This document shows, piece by piece, positions 36,520 to 44,473 of a DNA stretch of 64,000 nt. The translations under genes and the position numbers were made by a program. Below the pieces are notes generated by a model that did no database searches, was not told the DNA's origin, and worked only from the letters and a program-made list of their open reading frames with translations. The stretch lies in contig JAEEMP010000064.1 in NCBI GenBank assembly GCA_016283275.1, positions 1-64,000 of the forward strand, written 5' to 3'. Each line of letters starts with the position of its first letter. The first letter of the stretch is position 1. The stretch is from Lachnospiraceae bacterium. Its GTDB lineage: Bacteria > Bacillota > Clostridia > Lachnospirales > Lachnospiraceae.

Positions 36520-37224
36520 TTAGTACCGGATCCTGATAATGTTTTCAAAGTTATCGGGGATATATACTTCGGCGTTTCCTCCTAAATCCTCAAACACTAC
36601 GTAGTTATATTCCGCATTGTAATCCAAAGGAATTAACACTGTGCTATCAGGAAGTAACATGAAAGAATCTTCGAAGTTGACACCTACGCCGTCATCCTTG
36701 GCGTAAATATAGATAAGGCCGCCTTTGCGCTCAGCCTTAATGAATCTGGGAGCTTCCGAATCAATATCTGTAACGCTTACAATTTTTTCAACATACTGGT
36801 CGTTAAAAAGAGTGACCTTAAGATCAATGTCACCTACATGTGTGGGTTCTATGGTAAATCTGTGCGGATTTACCTCGTATACGGGAAGTCTTATACCGTT
36901 TAACACGGCTATAACGCTTTTTACCGGAAGTACACCCGCAACATCAACGGTAATTTCGGGAAGTCCCCTTTCTCCGATAACAATATCGGAAGTACTGACT
37001 ATCGGAGACATAAAAAGGAACGGAATAAGCGCAAAAAGAACAATGAATGTCATCAACAGATTCTGCTGATAGCCATAGTTTTCTTTTCTGAATGTGCTGT
37101 AACTCATAAGATCCGAAATCGGTACGGAAAGCTTGTCCTTACCGCACTCAGTAAGGACTTCATCCAGGATCTTTGACGCCTCTTCCTCCGTTATTCTATT
37201 ATCGTTACGCCTTTTTTTACTCAT
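36520..37224 (-). CDS. Probable anti-sigma factor, single membrane helix
   Basis: 234 residues: a hydrophilic cytoplasmic N-terminus of about 57 residues (ITEEEASKILDEVLTECG...), one membrane helix (about 58-80, LLMTFIVLFALIPFLFM), and an extracytoplasmic region with two beta-rich Ig-like parts (VIGERGLPEITVDV..., SEAPRFIKAERKGG...). The order sigma factor, then a one-helix protein starting five bases after it, is typical of membrane anti-sigma factors; no zinc-binding ZAS motif is seen, so the assignment rests on context and topology. Confidence 0.6.
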   Translation of the reverse strand: MSKKRRNDNRITEEEASKILDEVLTECGKDKLSVPISDLMSYSTFRKENYGYQQNLLMTFIVLFALIPFLFMSPIVSTSDIVIGERGLPEITVDVAGVLPVKSVIAVLNGIRLPVYEVNPHRFTIEPTHVGDIDLKVTLFNDQYVEKIVSVTDIDSEAPRFIKAERKGGLIYIYAKDDGVGVNFEDSFMLLPDSTVLIPLDYNAEYNYVVFEDLGGNAEVYIPDNFENIIRIRY

Positions 37225-37229
37225 TAACC

Positions 37230-37724
37230 CTAATCTTCCTGCAAAAGTTTCTTAAGATGCTCTTTACCGCGCTTTAAATATTCTCTGACGCCCGGTGAAT
37301 CAATTTCCAGAAATCCCGCTATGGAATTGACACGTTTTTTTCTGTAGTAACGCTCTATCATGACGATGCTTTCGGTAACCGGAAGTTTTTTTAAGTTACT
37401 TAGTGAATAGTGCTCGTCTTCGATGCGGACGCTTATCTCGGCGGGGTTCTTTTTCCTGATGACTTCAAGGCATGTTTCAAAATTGATCATCAAAAGATAG
37501 GAAAAGAACGCATCGTCCTTTGCGAGGGCATTTAAGCCCGAAAGCGCCTTCTTGTATGTTTCTTTCAACGCCAGAAGCGCCTTCTCCTTATTCTTAAGCG
37601 TTCCGAAAGCGTAAGCATACTGTTTTTCGTATGTGATCCCGTACAATTCGGCAAAAGCTTCGGTTTCTCCTTCTTTTGCACGCTTTGTAAGATCGGTTAT
37701 ATATTCGGTATCAAGCGTCCTCAT
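37230..37724 (-). CDS. ECF-like RNA polymerase sigma factor
   Basis: A 164-residue sigma-70-like protein. Region 2 is recognisable (ETEAFAELYGITYEKQYAYAFGTL...KEKALLALKETYKKAL), and the C-terminal part (VMIERYYRKKRVNSIAGFLEI, then SPGVREYLKRGKEHLKKLL) has the helix-turn-helix of region 4. Region 2.4 and the linker are divergent, as in many Lachnospiraceae ECF-like factors. It sits in an operon with a signal peptidase, a degenerate GGDEF protein and surface proteins and probably directs their transcription. Confidence 0.7.
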   Translation of the reverse strand: MRTLDTEYITDLTKRAKEGETEAFAELYGITYEKQYAYAFGTLKNKEKALLALKETYKKALSGLNALAKDDAFFSYLLMINFETCLEVIRKKNPAEISVRIEDEHYSLSNLKKLPVTESIVMIERYYRKKRVNSIAGFLEIDSPGVREYLKRGKEHLKKLLQED

Positions 37725-37750
37725 AATATACCCTTCAAATGTTTATTTGA

Positions 37751-38461
37751 TCAATCCACAAAAGTTCTGTATTTCTCGATCGAGCGACGGTTCGACAAAG
37801 CTATAAGTTCATTTATGGTCTTTACATTCTCACCCTCACGAAAAGCACAGCCGTATTGATATTCGATCTTTCCGAAATTGGCTGTTTCATTGAATTTCTC
37901 AGTCTTCTCGGCAACATTTTGAAGAAAATGCTCCATTTCCTGCTCACTGCAATCGGTGAAAAGAACAAGGAATTTGTTGCCGCCGTTTCTTCCCAAAGCC
38001 ACTTTTTTTTCTTTATCGGCCGCATCAAGGAGCATAAGTGAAAAGTTTCTGATCAGTTCGTTACCCGCAAGATGCGAATACTCCGTATTTATCTCCTTTA
38101 AATTGGTGATCGCTATCGTGATGCAGCCGATCTCCTCGGGAAGCGGTTTATCAAGATACTTTTCTATGATCGCGTCACAGCTGTATCTGTTGCCTATACC
38201 TGCTACGGGATCGGAAAATACGAGCATATCAAGTTCGTTTACATTCTTTTTAAGCTGCAAAAGAACCTTAAAATCCAGAAAAATAAAGATCAAAGACACA
38301 AGGAGCAAAAGCCACAATATTCCAAAGAAAAATTTGATCAGCGGATCGGATGCAATCTTATGATAGAGATCCGTATCGTAAAAGATGATCGTAAGCCCCA
38401 CGACAGCCAGAACTACGTATATAACAAGCTGTAATGTTTTTACCTTATCGTATTTCCTCAT
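37751..38461 (-). CDS. Degenerate GGDEF membrane protein
   Basis: 236 residues: two membrane helices (about 10-27 and 42-63), then a GGDEF fold. The start SDPVAGIGNRYSCD is family-like, but the metal-site Asp pair is changed (ITNLKEINTEYSHLAG instead of DIDxFKxxNDxxGH) and the signature is GRNGGNKFL, GGNKF instead of GGDEF. It should not make c-di-GMP; it may bind GTP or c-di-GMP or act as a scaffold. It is 26 bases before the sigma gene. Confidence 0.85.
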   Translation of the reverse strand: MRKYDKVKTLQLVIYVVLAVVGLTIIFYDTDLYHKIASDPLIKFFFGILWLLLLVSLIFIFLDFKVLLQLKKNVNELDMLVFSDPVAGIGNRYSCDAIIEKYLDKPLPEEIGCITIAITNLKEINTEYSHLAGNELIRNFSLMLLDAADKEKKVALGRNGGNKFLVLFTDCSEQEMEHFLQNVAEKTEKFNETANFGKIEYQYGCAFREGENVKTINELIALSNRRSIEKYRTFVD

Positions 38462-38495
38462 ATCTACCCGTTATGCCTCTTTCTTTTTCAAAATA

Positions 38496-39032
38496 TTATC
38501 GTACGACCGCGCCGTGAATACCTTTGAACTTAAAAATGATCTTACCCTTTATACGGCCTTTGGTAACCTCGCCGTAATACCTCGAATCAACGGAAACCTT
38601 GCGGTTATCACCCAGTGTAAAGTAATATCCGTCGGAAACTTTGTACGGATACACTACCGTCCCTTTCTGCCTTTTGGTGATACCCTCCTCAACATCAAGT
38701 TCTTCAACTTTTCCGTTCACATATACGGTATTTCTGCGGATATCCACCGTATCACCGGGTAAGGCCACTATTCTTTTTACATAATAATCACCCGAGGGAA
38801 CTTTCAACGCCACGATGTCACCGACCTTGTAGTTCGGATGGATCCTTAAATACATTACGGATTCGCCGTCATTTAACGTAGGTGACATGGAATCGCCGCT
38901 TATGTACGAAAAACCTACCACAAAACGCAACAAAATAAACCCGAGAACGAACATAAAGATGAACCATCTCGCGTCATGCAACCATTCAAGTTTTTTTCTG
39001 TTGTATTTTTTCAGAAAGACCTTTTTTCCCAT
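38496..39032 (-). CDS. lepB: Signal peptidase I
   Basis: A 178-residue type I signal peptidase with one N-terminal membrane helix (about 22-40). Catalytic Ser48 lies in SGDSMSPTL and Lys86 in YYVKRIVALPGD; the later box LGDNRKVSVDSRYYG is intact. It removes signal peptides at the outer face of the membrane. As the first gene of the surface-protein operon it may be dedicated to the acidic and giant surface proteins. The ribosome binding site is weak (TTAGG). Confidence 0.93.
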   Translation of the reverse strand: MGKKVFLKKYNRKKLEWLHDARWFIFMFVLGFILLRFVVGFSYISGDSMSPTLNDGESVMYLRIHPNYKVGDIVALKVPSGDYYVKRIVALPGDTVDIRRNTVYVNGKVEELDVEEGITKRQKGTVVYPYKVSDGYYFTLGDNRKVSVDSRYYGEVTKGRIKGKIIFKFKGIHGAVVR

Positions 39033-39083
39033 TTTTGCTTAAACCTAATTTTCAGTTTATCACAAATAAATAAACGGATAAAT

Positions 39084-39114
39084 AAAAACTCCCGATTCCA
39101 AACGGAATCGGGAG
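39084..39114 (-). terminator. Rho-independent terminator of the aquaporin operon
   Basis: Minus strand stem CTCCCGATTCC with GGAATCGGGAG and a four-base loop, then TTTTTATTTAT, 14 bases after the aquaporin stop. Its arms almost equal those of the terminator at 29105-29139. Confidence 0.9.
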
Positions 39115-39128
39115 CGAAAATACGATCT

Positions 39129-39830
39129 TTATTTTTCTTTTTCAAAATATTTATGACAGAAAGCTGCGAGAGCACCACCGATCAAAGGTGCTACGATAAA
39201 TACCCATACAACCTTGATGGGATCTGCATTTCCGCCAATGGCAGCTATAATAGCGGGGCCTAAACTTCTTGCGGGGTTAACGCTTGTACCTGTAAGACCG
39301 ATACCGATGATGTGAATGCCAACAAGGGTAAGACCGATAATAAGGCCGCCGAAAGAACCGTGATTATTCTTTTTACTGGTAACACCCAATATAAGAAGAA
39401 CAAACAGGAAAGTAAGGATGATCTCAACGATCAGACCAGCCACAATACTGTCGCCTACGCCGGCAAGACCGTTTGAACCCAGACCGCCGGTCTTGTCTTC
39501 AACATCGCCGAGAGCAAATATGCCTGCCAAAGCTGCTGAGCCCACGATTGCCCCAATAATCTGTGAAACTACATAACCGCAAAATTCCTTTGCATCCATG
39601 CCGCCGGTAAGAAATACACCCAATGATACCGCGGGATTTACATGGCCGCCCGAAATGTTACCCACACCGTACGCAAGCGTAACGATCGCAAGACCGAATG
39701 CAAATGCCGTAAGCACATATCCGCCGCCGTTAGCAGCGTCACAGCCTACCAGCATCGCAGTTCCGCAACCGATAAAAACAAGCGTGAAAGTTCCGATACA
39801 TTCTGCGATGTACTTTTTCATACTACTCAT
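39129..39830 (-). CDS. Aquaporin, MIP family
   Basis: A 233-residue channel with six membrane helices and the two NPA boxes, SGGHVNPAVSLG and GTSVNPARSLGPA. The start IAECIGTFTLVFIGCG and the helix pattern resemble AqpZ-like water channels. The second NPA is followed by Arg, the selectivity-filter residue; the other filter positions were not resolved, so glycerol transport is not excluded. GGAGGG precedes the ATG. Last gene of an operon with the 54-residue protein and the EIIC-like transporter. Confidence 0.93.
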   Translation of the reverse strand: MSSMKKYIAECIGTFTLVFIGCGTAMLVGCDAANGGGYVLTAFAFGLAIVTLAYGVGNISGGHVNPAVSLGVFLTGGMDAKEFCGYVVSQIIGAIVGSAALAGIFALGDVEDKTGGLGSNGLAGVGDSIVAGLIVEIILTFLFVLLILGVTSKKNNHGSFGGLIIGLTLVGIHIIGIGLTGTSVNPARSLGPAIIAAIGGNADPIKVVWVFIVAPLIGGALAAFCHKYFEKEK

Positions 39831-39859
39831 AATAAACCCTCCTTATATAGTTAATTTTA

Positions 39860-40024
39860 TTACTTAACCTCTCTTTCAACCTTAACGGAAATCTCGGGAG
39901 TTCCGTATTCGGGATTAAATATCTTCTTAACGTTCTCTTCGTACCACTCTTTGATCTCCGCGTCGGTCATAACGCATTTCTCGCCCTTTGTCTTGATAGT
40001 GATCGTAATTGTCTGTTCTTCCAT
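39860..40024 (-). CDS. 54-residue conserved-looking small protein of unknown function
   Basis: A short cytoplasmic protein: MEEQTITITIKTKGEKCVMT, a helical DAEIKEWYEENVKKIF, then PEYGTPEISVKVEREVK, i.e. a beta-alpha-beta pattern. GGAGG lies eight bases before the ATG. It sits between the EIIC-like and aquaporin genes with gaps of 17 and 29 bases, all on one transcript. It is too well framed by expression signals to be chance. No family was recognised. Confidence 0.75.
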   Translation of the reverse strand: MEEQTITITIKTKGEKCVMTDAEIKEWYEENVKKIFNPEYGTPEISVKVEREVK

Positions 40025-40041
40025 GTTTTTCCTCCGTATTA

Positions 40042-41172
40042 TTATTTTGCTTCAAGTTTAAGGTCTCCGTCTTTTGCCCATCCAAGCTTCTTGACACCCA
40101 TATGGATAATGGGGCAAAGAACTGCCGGTAGTACAAATGATATAAGTACAAGACCTATCCAGTCCATTGCGGTGATCGCTGCTTTCGAGCCGTTCGCTAT
40201 ATCGTTGACCCAGCCCGTATATACACCTATCTGGCCCACCAGACCGCATGTACCCATACCGGATGATACGGGTGCACCGTTCATTTTAAGATTAAAGAGG
40301 CATGTGGCGATCGGACCGGTGATCGCGGATGTAAGTATCGGTGCGATCCAGATTCTCGGATTCTTGACGATATTTCCCATCTGAAGCATCGAAGTACCGA
40401 TACCCTGTGACACAAGACCTCCCCACTTATTTTCTTTAAACGACATCACTGCAAAACCGACCATCTGCGCACAACAGCCCGCAACGGCCGCGCCGCCCGC
40501 AAGACCCGTAAGCGAAAGTGCCGCACAAATAGCTGCCGATGAGATCGGAAGCGTAAGCGCAACGCCCACGATGACCGATACAAGTATGCCCATAAGGAAA
40601 GGCTGAAGATCCGTAGCCCACATGATAAGGGTTCCGACCTTGCTGGCCGCTTTTCCGAGCGCCGGCGCCCACCATGCCGAAAGCGCTATGCCGACGCCTA
40701 TCGTCACAAGCGGAGTTACCAGAATATCAACTTTGGTTTCTTTTGATACAGCCTTGCCAATCTCGGATGCGATGATCGCCACAAAAAGTACCGCAAGCGG
40801 TCCGCCCGCACCACCTAATGCATTGGATGCAAAGCCTACTGTGATAAGCGAAAACAACACAAGCGGCGGACACTTAAGCGCATATCCTATAGCCACCGCC
40901 ATAGCAGGCCCGCTCATCGCGGTTGCAAGACCACCCACCGTATATTCCGTACCGGCGATCGTAGCTACGGTGCTTGTAAGAAAACCAATGTGAAATTGGG
41001 TTCCAAGCGTATTTATTATGGTACCTATCAAAAGAGAACAGAAAAGACCCTGCGCCATGGCGCCAAGTGCGTCTATTCCGTACCTTTTTAATGATATTTC
41101 AATGTCTTTTTTCTTAAGAAAGGCCTTTAAGCCTTTTTCTTTGACTGCTGTTGTATCCTGTGCGTTGTCCAT
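40042..41172 (-). CDS. PTS EIIC-like membrane transporter (PTS_EIIC_2 type)
   Basis: About 376 residues, roughly ten membrane helices rich in Gly and Ala. The blocks DIEISLKRYGIDALGAMAQGLFCSL, SGPAMAVAIGYALKCPP, PISSAAICAALSLTGLAGGAAVAGC and NGAPVSSGMGTCGLVGQIG fit the EIIC-like family PF13303, which lacks fused EIIA/EIIB domains. Whether it is phosphotransfer-dependent is unknown; no PTS partner is encoded nearby. The ATG at 41172 (MDNAQDTT) has AAAGGA upstream; the longer frame begins in non-coding sequence. Confidence 0.8.
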   Translation of the reverse strand: MDNAQDTTAVKEKGLKAFLKKKDIEISLKRYGIDALGAMAQGLFCSLLIGTIINTLGTQFHIGFLTSTVATIAGTEYTVGGLATAMSGPAMAVAIGYALKCPPLVLFSLITVGFASNALGGAGGPLAVLFVAIIASEIGKAVSKETKVDILVTPLVTIGVGIALSAWWAPALGKAASKVGTLIMWATDLQPFLMGILVSVIVGVALTLPISSAAICAALSLTGLAGGAAVAGCCAQMVGFAVMSFKENKWGGLVSQGIGTSMLQMGNIVKNPRIWIAPILTSAITGPIATCLFNLKMNGAPVSSGMGTCGLVGQIGVYTGWVNDIANGSKAAITAMDWIGLVLISFVLPAVLCPIIHMGVKKLGWAKDGDLKLEAK

Positions 41173-41293
41173 TGGTCTGTTTCCTTTATTCTTTTCTTTT
41201 TTTGAGTATAACACGAGATCGCGAAGACGGAACAGAAATTTTGAGGAATTTGAAGAAAGAAACTGTAAATATTTCCCATAGCAGTTCCCCAAA

Positions 41294-41422
41294 TTAACCT
41301 AAAAGACTGAGAACAATGTCATGACTTTGATTGGCCTGTGCAGCATTGCCTGTGCGATTGTCATAATAAACCTTCGCAAAATAATTGCTATAAAAACTTT
41401 TGGCACTTTCTGATATGTTCAC
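41294..41422 (-). pseudogene. Flagellin 3'-end fragment at the glycan-island border
   Basis: A 42-codon frame ends AAQANQSHDIVLSLLG-stop (41294-41344). This closely matches the flagellin C-terminus of Lachnospiraceae (AQANQSxQGVLSLL). The preceding 25 residues are not flagellin-like, so only the extreme 3' end survives. The frame opens with a GTG overlapping the stop of the upstream gene (GTGA), but its GGAG is only two bases away, so translation is doubtful. Best read as a scar of recombination with a flagellin gene. Confidence 0.6.
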
Positions 41423-42138
41423 ATCTCCATAGAAATAGAACAACAATTCTCGAACAGATTTCTTATTTCACTTTTGTCCAATTGCCACTCGTGCGTATAT
41501 ATTGGAATCAAATCAGCACGTTTATCATAATAACGCCTTATCTCTTTATCGAATTCCGAAAAACTCGCATCTTTAACATCTTCCAGTCTGGTACATGAAC
41601 GAATGAAATCTATTCCGGTATTGTCATCATGATACATCAGCTCATTCTGCAGCCTCAAATTTGCACTTTTATCAAGGAAATAACTATTCCTATTTGTATC
41701 AGCTCCAAGCAAGTATTGCATTCCTTTATTCTTAAGAAACATGCAAATCCCTTTAGACCCTTCAAAACCATGAAGCCGAAGTACCTTCCCGGAGTCATTC
41801 TGTCCGGTTATTCTATATATATCATTCTCAAAACGTCCGTACTCATCCTCAAAGTTCTCTGAATAATCACAGATACTTCTCTCTTCATCAAAACAATGGA
41901 AGCCAAAATTAATCCAGCCATTGTCCAAAAACTGTTTCTTATATCTATCCGATACATTCTTCATACAATACCAATAGTGCTGATAAGTGCAATAAAGATC
42001 AATCTCTATATCATATAATTCATGCATCTTCTCTAAAAATCCCAATGTCCTTGTTTCAAAAATACTGTCAGGATTATCTTCTATCAGTGCTTTAAATATG
42101 CCTTTAACATCATCTAACGAAAAATGAAATTTGCACAT
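41419..42138 (-). CDS. Polysaccharide-deacetylase-like protein (NodB/WbmS-like)
   Basis: 239 residues without signal peptide. The pattern FSLDD (Asp9-Asp10), FHCFDEE (His81), LRLHGFEGSKG (His123) and YTHEWQLD (His216) follows the motif order of carbohydrate esterase family 4-like deacetylases, in the divergent form annotated as WbmS-like in O-antigen clusters. It may remove an acetyl group from a sugar precursor in the cytoplasm. Last intact gene of the island operon, 30 bases after a radical SAM gene. AAGGA lies ten bases before the ATG. Confidence 0.7.
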   Translation of the reverse strand: MCKFHFSLDDVKGIFKALIEDNPDSIFETRTLGFLEKMHELYDIEIDLYCTYQHYWYCMKNVSDRYKKQFLDNGWINFGFHCFDEERSICDYSENFEDEYGRFENDIYRITGQNDSGKVLRLHGFEGSKGICMFLKNKGMQYLLGADTNRNSYFLDKSANLRLQNELMYHDDNTGIDFIRSCTRLEDVKDASFSEFDKEIRRYYDKRADLIPIYTHEWQLDKSEIRNLFENCCSISMEM

Positions 42139-42168
42139 TTTCTATACATCCTTCGCAAATACTCGGTT

Positions 42169-43170
42169 CTAAACCAACCTCTTGGAATAAAACTCAAAAA
42201 CTCTGTCCTTTAACCAATGTTCACCGCTTTTATCTACTCTATCCAGCACTTCCGCATAGGTTGGCGCATCAAGTTCGGGAATCGTCCCAAGCGTAAGCAG
42301 GGCATGGCAATTATAGCAATGCGCGGTAGGACAATTATTCCCAATTTCAACAAAAGGTATTTCCTCCGTAGGATTATTATATATGTTGTAAAAGTTCATC
42401 TTTTGAGGATCGGGCGCCCCATCGCAAATCCTACAGTTTCCGCTTATCAAATCCAATGAAAAACTTTTATTTCCCGCACAACAATATTCCTTATGCGGTT
42501 TCTGAAACTCACTGATTTTATAATCAAATTTCGCAGAGCCAAACACAGACCAGGCCGCAATGTATTCGTCTCGCGACAATTTTGTCAGAATCTTAAGTTC
42601 TGAGGTTGTCACATCCCTCGCAACAGATATATGCGGCATAGCCCCATTCATTTCTATATCAAATATTCTTTTTATTTCCGGTATATGGTCGATCAGCTCG
42701 TCACACGGGGTAATATCTATGGAAAAAGAAGCCTTACTTTTTTGCACTTTATGGACATTCATAAAAAATTCATCCATAAGGTTTCTTTTTACCAATTCAA
42801 AATAATGGAACGAAAACTTTATATATAGCATACTCAAAAGACTGTCGGGCAACCCAAGCAACAACTTTATCGTGTTTGTCATCGTCCCATTGGTTACGAT
42901 AGATACATTATGTCCAATCGATAGAAGAAGCTCGACAATGGGCACAATCTCTTTTTGAAGCAGAGTTTCTCCGCCTGCGCACAGATTGAATATACACATT
43001 CCTCCCAATCGCTTTTTGCCAAGCGCAACTTGCATAGTCTCTAACGGATATATGTATTTTAGCTTTTGCCCGTCAAATTCTTTTTTCTGCCCAATATAAC
43101 AATATGAACATCTAAAATTACATGCCTGAACAGGAACATAACAATTGATAAAGTGTTTAGGGGCCTCCAT
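42169..43170 (-). CDS. Radical SAM/SPASM-like protein
   Basis: A 333-residue radical SAM protein. The [4Fe-4S] triad is Cys17, Cys21, Cys24 (CNFRCSYCY) and the SAM-binding GGE is in LCAGGETLL (Glu68). The C-terminal third holds further cysteines (CCAGN, CRIC, NCPTAHCYNCH), a SPASM/twitch-like auxiliary cluster site. The substrate is unknown. Its place among sugar transferases and pyruvyl transferases suggests radical chemistry on a sugar or nucleotide sugar, or on a small acceptor, rather than on a ribosomal peptide, since no precursor peptide gene is seen. It starts one base after the preceding stop. Confidence 0.88.
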   Translation of the reverse strand: MEAPKHFINCYVPVQACNFRCSYCYIGQKKEFDGQKLKYIYPLETMQVALGKKRLGGMCIFNLCAGGETLLQKEIVPIVELLLSIGHNVSIVTNGTMTNTIKLLLGLPDSLLSMLYIKFSFHYFELVKRNLMDEFFMNVHKVQKSKASFSIDITPCDELIDHIPEIKRIFDIEMNGAMPHISVARDVTTSELKILTKLSRDEYIAAWSVFGSAKFDYKISEFQKPHKEYCCAGNKSFSLDLISGNCRICDGAPDPQKMNFYNIYNNPTEEIPFVEIGNNCPTAHCYNCHALLTLGTIPELDAPTYAEVLDRVDKSGEHWLKDRVFEFYSKRLV

Positions 43171-43171
43171 C

Positions 43172-44473
43172 TTATATACTATCTCCCGAAATAATTCTTT
43201 TTATACTGTCCTCATATCTGTATCTGTCTGCCAGTATATATTCATTATCAGTCATCGAAACTTCATCCAGCTTTCCGGCAAATTCATCAATACTACCGCA
43301 CAGCGTTATGTACTTTAAATCCTTGATCCAATGATATACACCACTTAATTTACCGGAAAGATTATCGAACGCAATGCATGGAGTCCCGGTTATGGCAGCT
43401 GAAATCATACAATGCAGAGTGTCTGTTATAACAAGCTTTGCATTAGATATTTCATAAAGCTTATTCCAGACTGCAGTTTCTCTTGTCCCGGGTCCTATAA
43501 TTTCAGCAGAATGCATCGAAGTATCCACCACGTTGTAATTCAACTTTTCTACTGCTTTATAAATTGTTTCTTTGTTGACCGGTGATAAAACACTTTCCTT
43601 ATCTTTTCTAAGGCAGACTAATATCCTTTTTTCTCTTTTTAAATAATCAATTTTTTTAAATCCGGTATAAAACAGAGCCATATCCGGCAATAGTTTAACG
43701 CGTCCCGACGATTGCAAAACATCATTAGCAACCTTCTCAGATTCTCTGTCTCTTACACACAAAAACAAATTCTTATGCTTTCTGTATACTTCACAACTTC
43801 TTTTATATTCAGCCTTCCCTCGTTCATTTTTTTCAAAATACATTGTCTGAGGAAGAACAACTATCTTATTATCCGAATATTCTTCAATAATCGAACGGAC
43901 ATTATTCTCTCCGTTGTACAACCAGAGCGATCCCAAAAAACCGCCGCCGGAAATCAATATCGTATCTTTAGTCGATATTTTTTCATGAATCGACTTACCA
44001 TACCACAAATAGTCAATATCAGAAACCTCAACCAATTTCTTTTCACAGAACAGTTTTGACAGCAACTGTTCAGTAGCCAAAGTAATTAAATGATCTCCGA
44101 TATTATCATGCTCAGGCGTATTAAATAATATAAATTTTTCTTCTGTAGTTATATCCTGTAATCTTTTGGGAAGTTCTTCTGATTCGCCCCAAAGTTTTAA
44201 AACATCGGTTAGCACGCTATAGTTTGAAATATTTAATTCGTTTAAACTCCCAATAATATCCGATACCACATAAGGATCTCCTACTGTTATCAGTACCTCA
44301 ACGTTCTTTTGATCTTTTAGTTCACTCGGAGAATAGCACATTAGCCCGGTAAAACCATCCTTCTTGTTCCATTTTGAAGGATTACCATCCACTTCAGCAT
44401 CCGGGTTAAAATACTTTTTTATCAGTATCCAATTGTTTTTTACCGCAATTCCCGCTCCCCAAATATATTTCAT
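43172..44473 (-). CDS. Polysaccharide pyruvyl transferase family protein with N-terminal Rossmann-like module
   Basis: 433 residues. Residues 1-95 form a small Rossmann-like module (YIWGAGIA, EVDGNPSKW, VLITVGDPYVV). From about 114 the polysaccharide pyruvyl transferase domain follows: NTPEHDNIGDHLI, ILISGGGFLGSLW, VLPQTMYF, LCVRDRES, LPDMALFY, and TDTLHCMISAAITGTPCIAFDN. This family adds pyruvate from PEP to sugars as ketals, and some members are sialyl-transferase-like, so the exact reaction is open. It overlaps the upstream GT32-like gene by four bases. Confidence 0.88.
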   Translation of the reverse strand: MKYIWGAGIAVKNNWILIKKYFNPDAEVDGNPSKWNKKDGFTGLMCYSPSELKDQKNVEVLITVGDPYVVSDIIGSLNELNISNYSVLTDVLKLWGESEELPKRLQDITTEEKFILFNTPEHDNIGDHLITLATEQLLSKLFCEKKLVEVSDIDYLWYGKSIHEKISTKDTILISGGGFLGSLWLYNGENNVRSIIEEYSDNKIVVLPQTMYFEKNERGKAEYKRSCEVYRKHKNLFLCVRDRESEKVANDVLQSSGRVKLLPDMALFYTGFKKIDYLKREKRILVCLRKDKESVLSPVNKETIYKAVEKLNYNVVDTSMHSAEIIGPGTRETAVWNKLYEISNAKLVITDTLHCMISAAITGTPCIAFDNLSGKLSGVYHWIKDLKYITLCGSIDEFAGKLDEVSMTDNEYILADRYRYEDSIKRIISGDSI

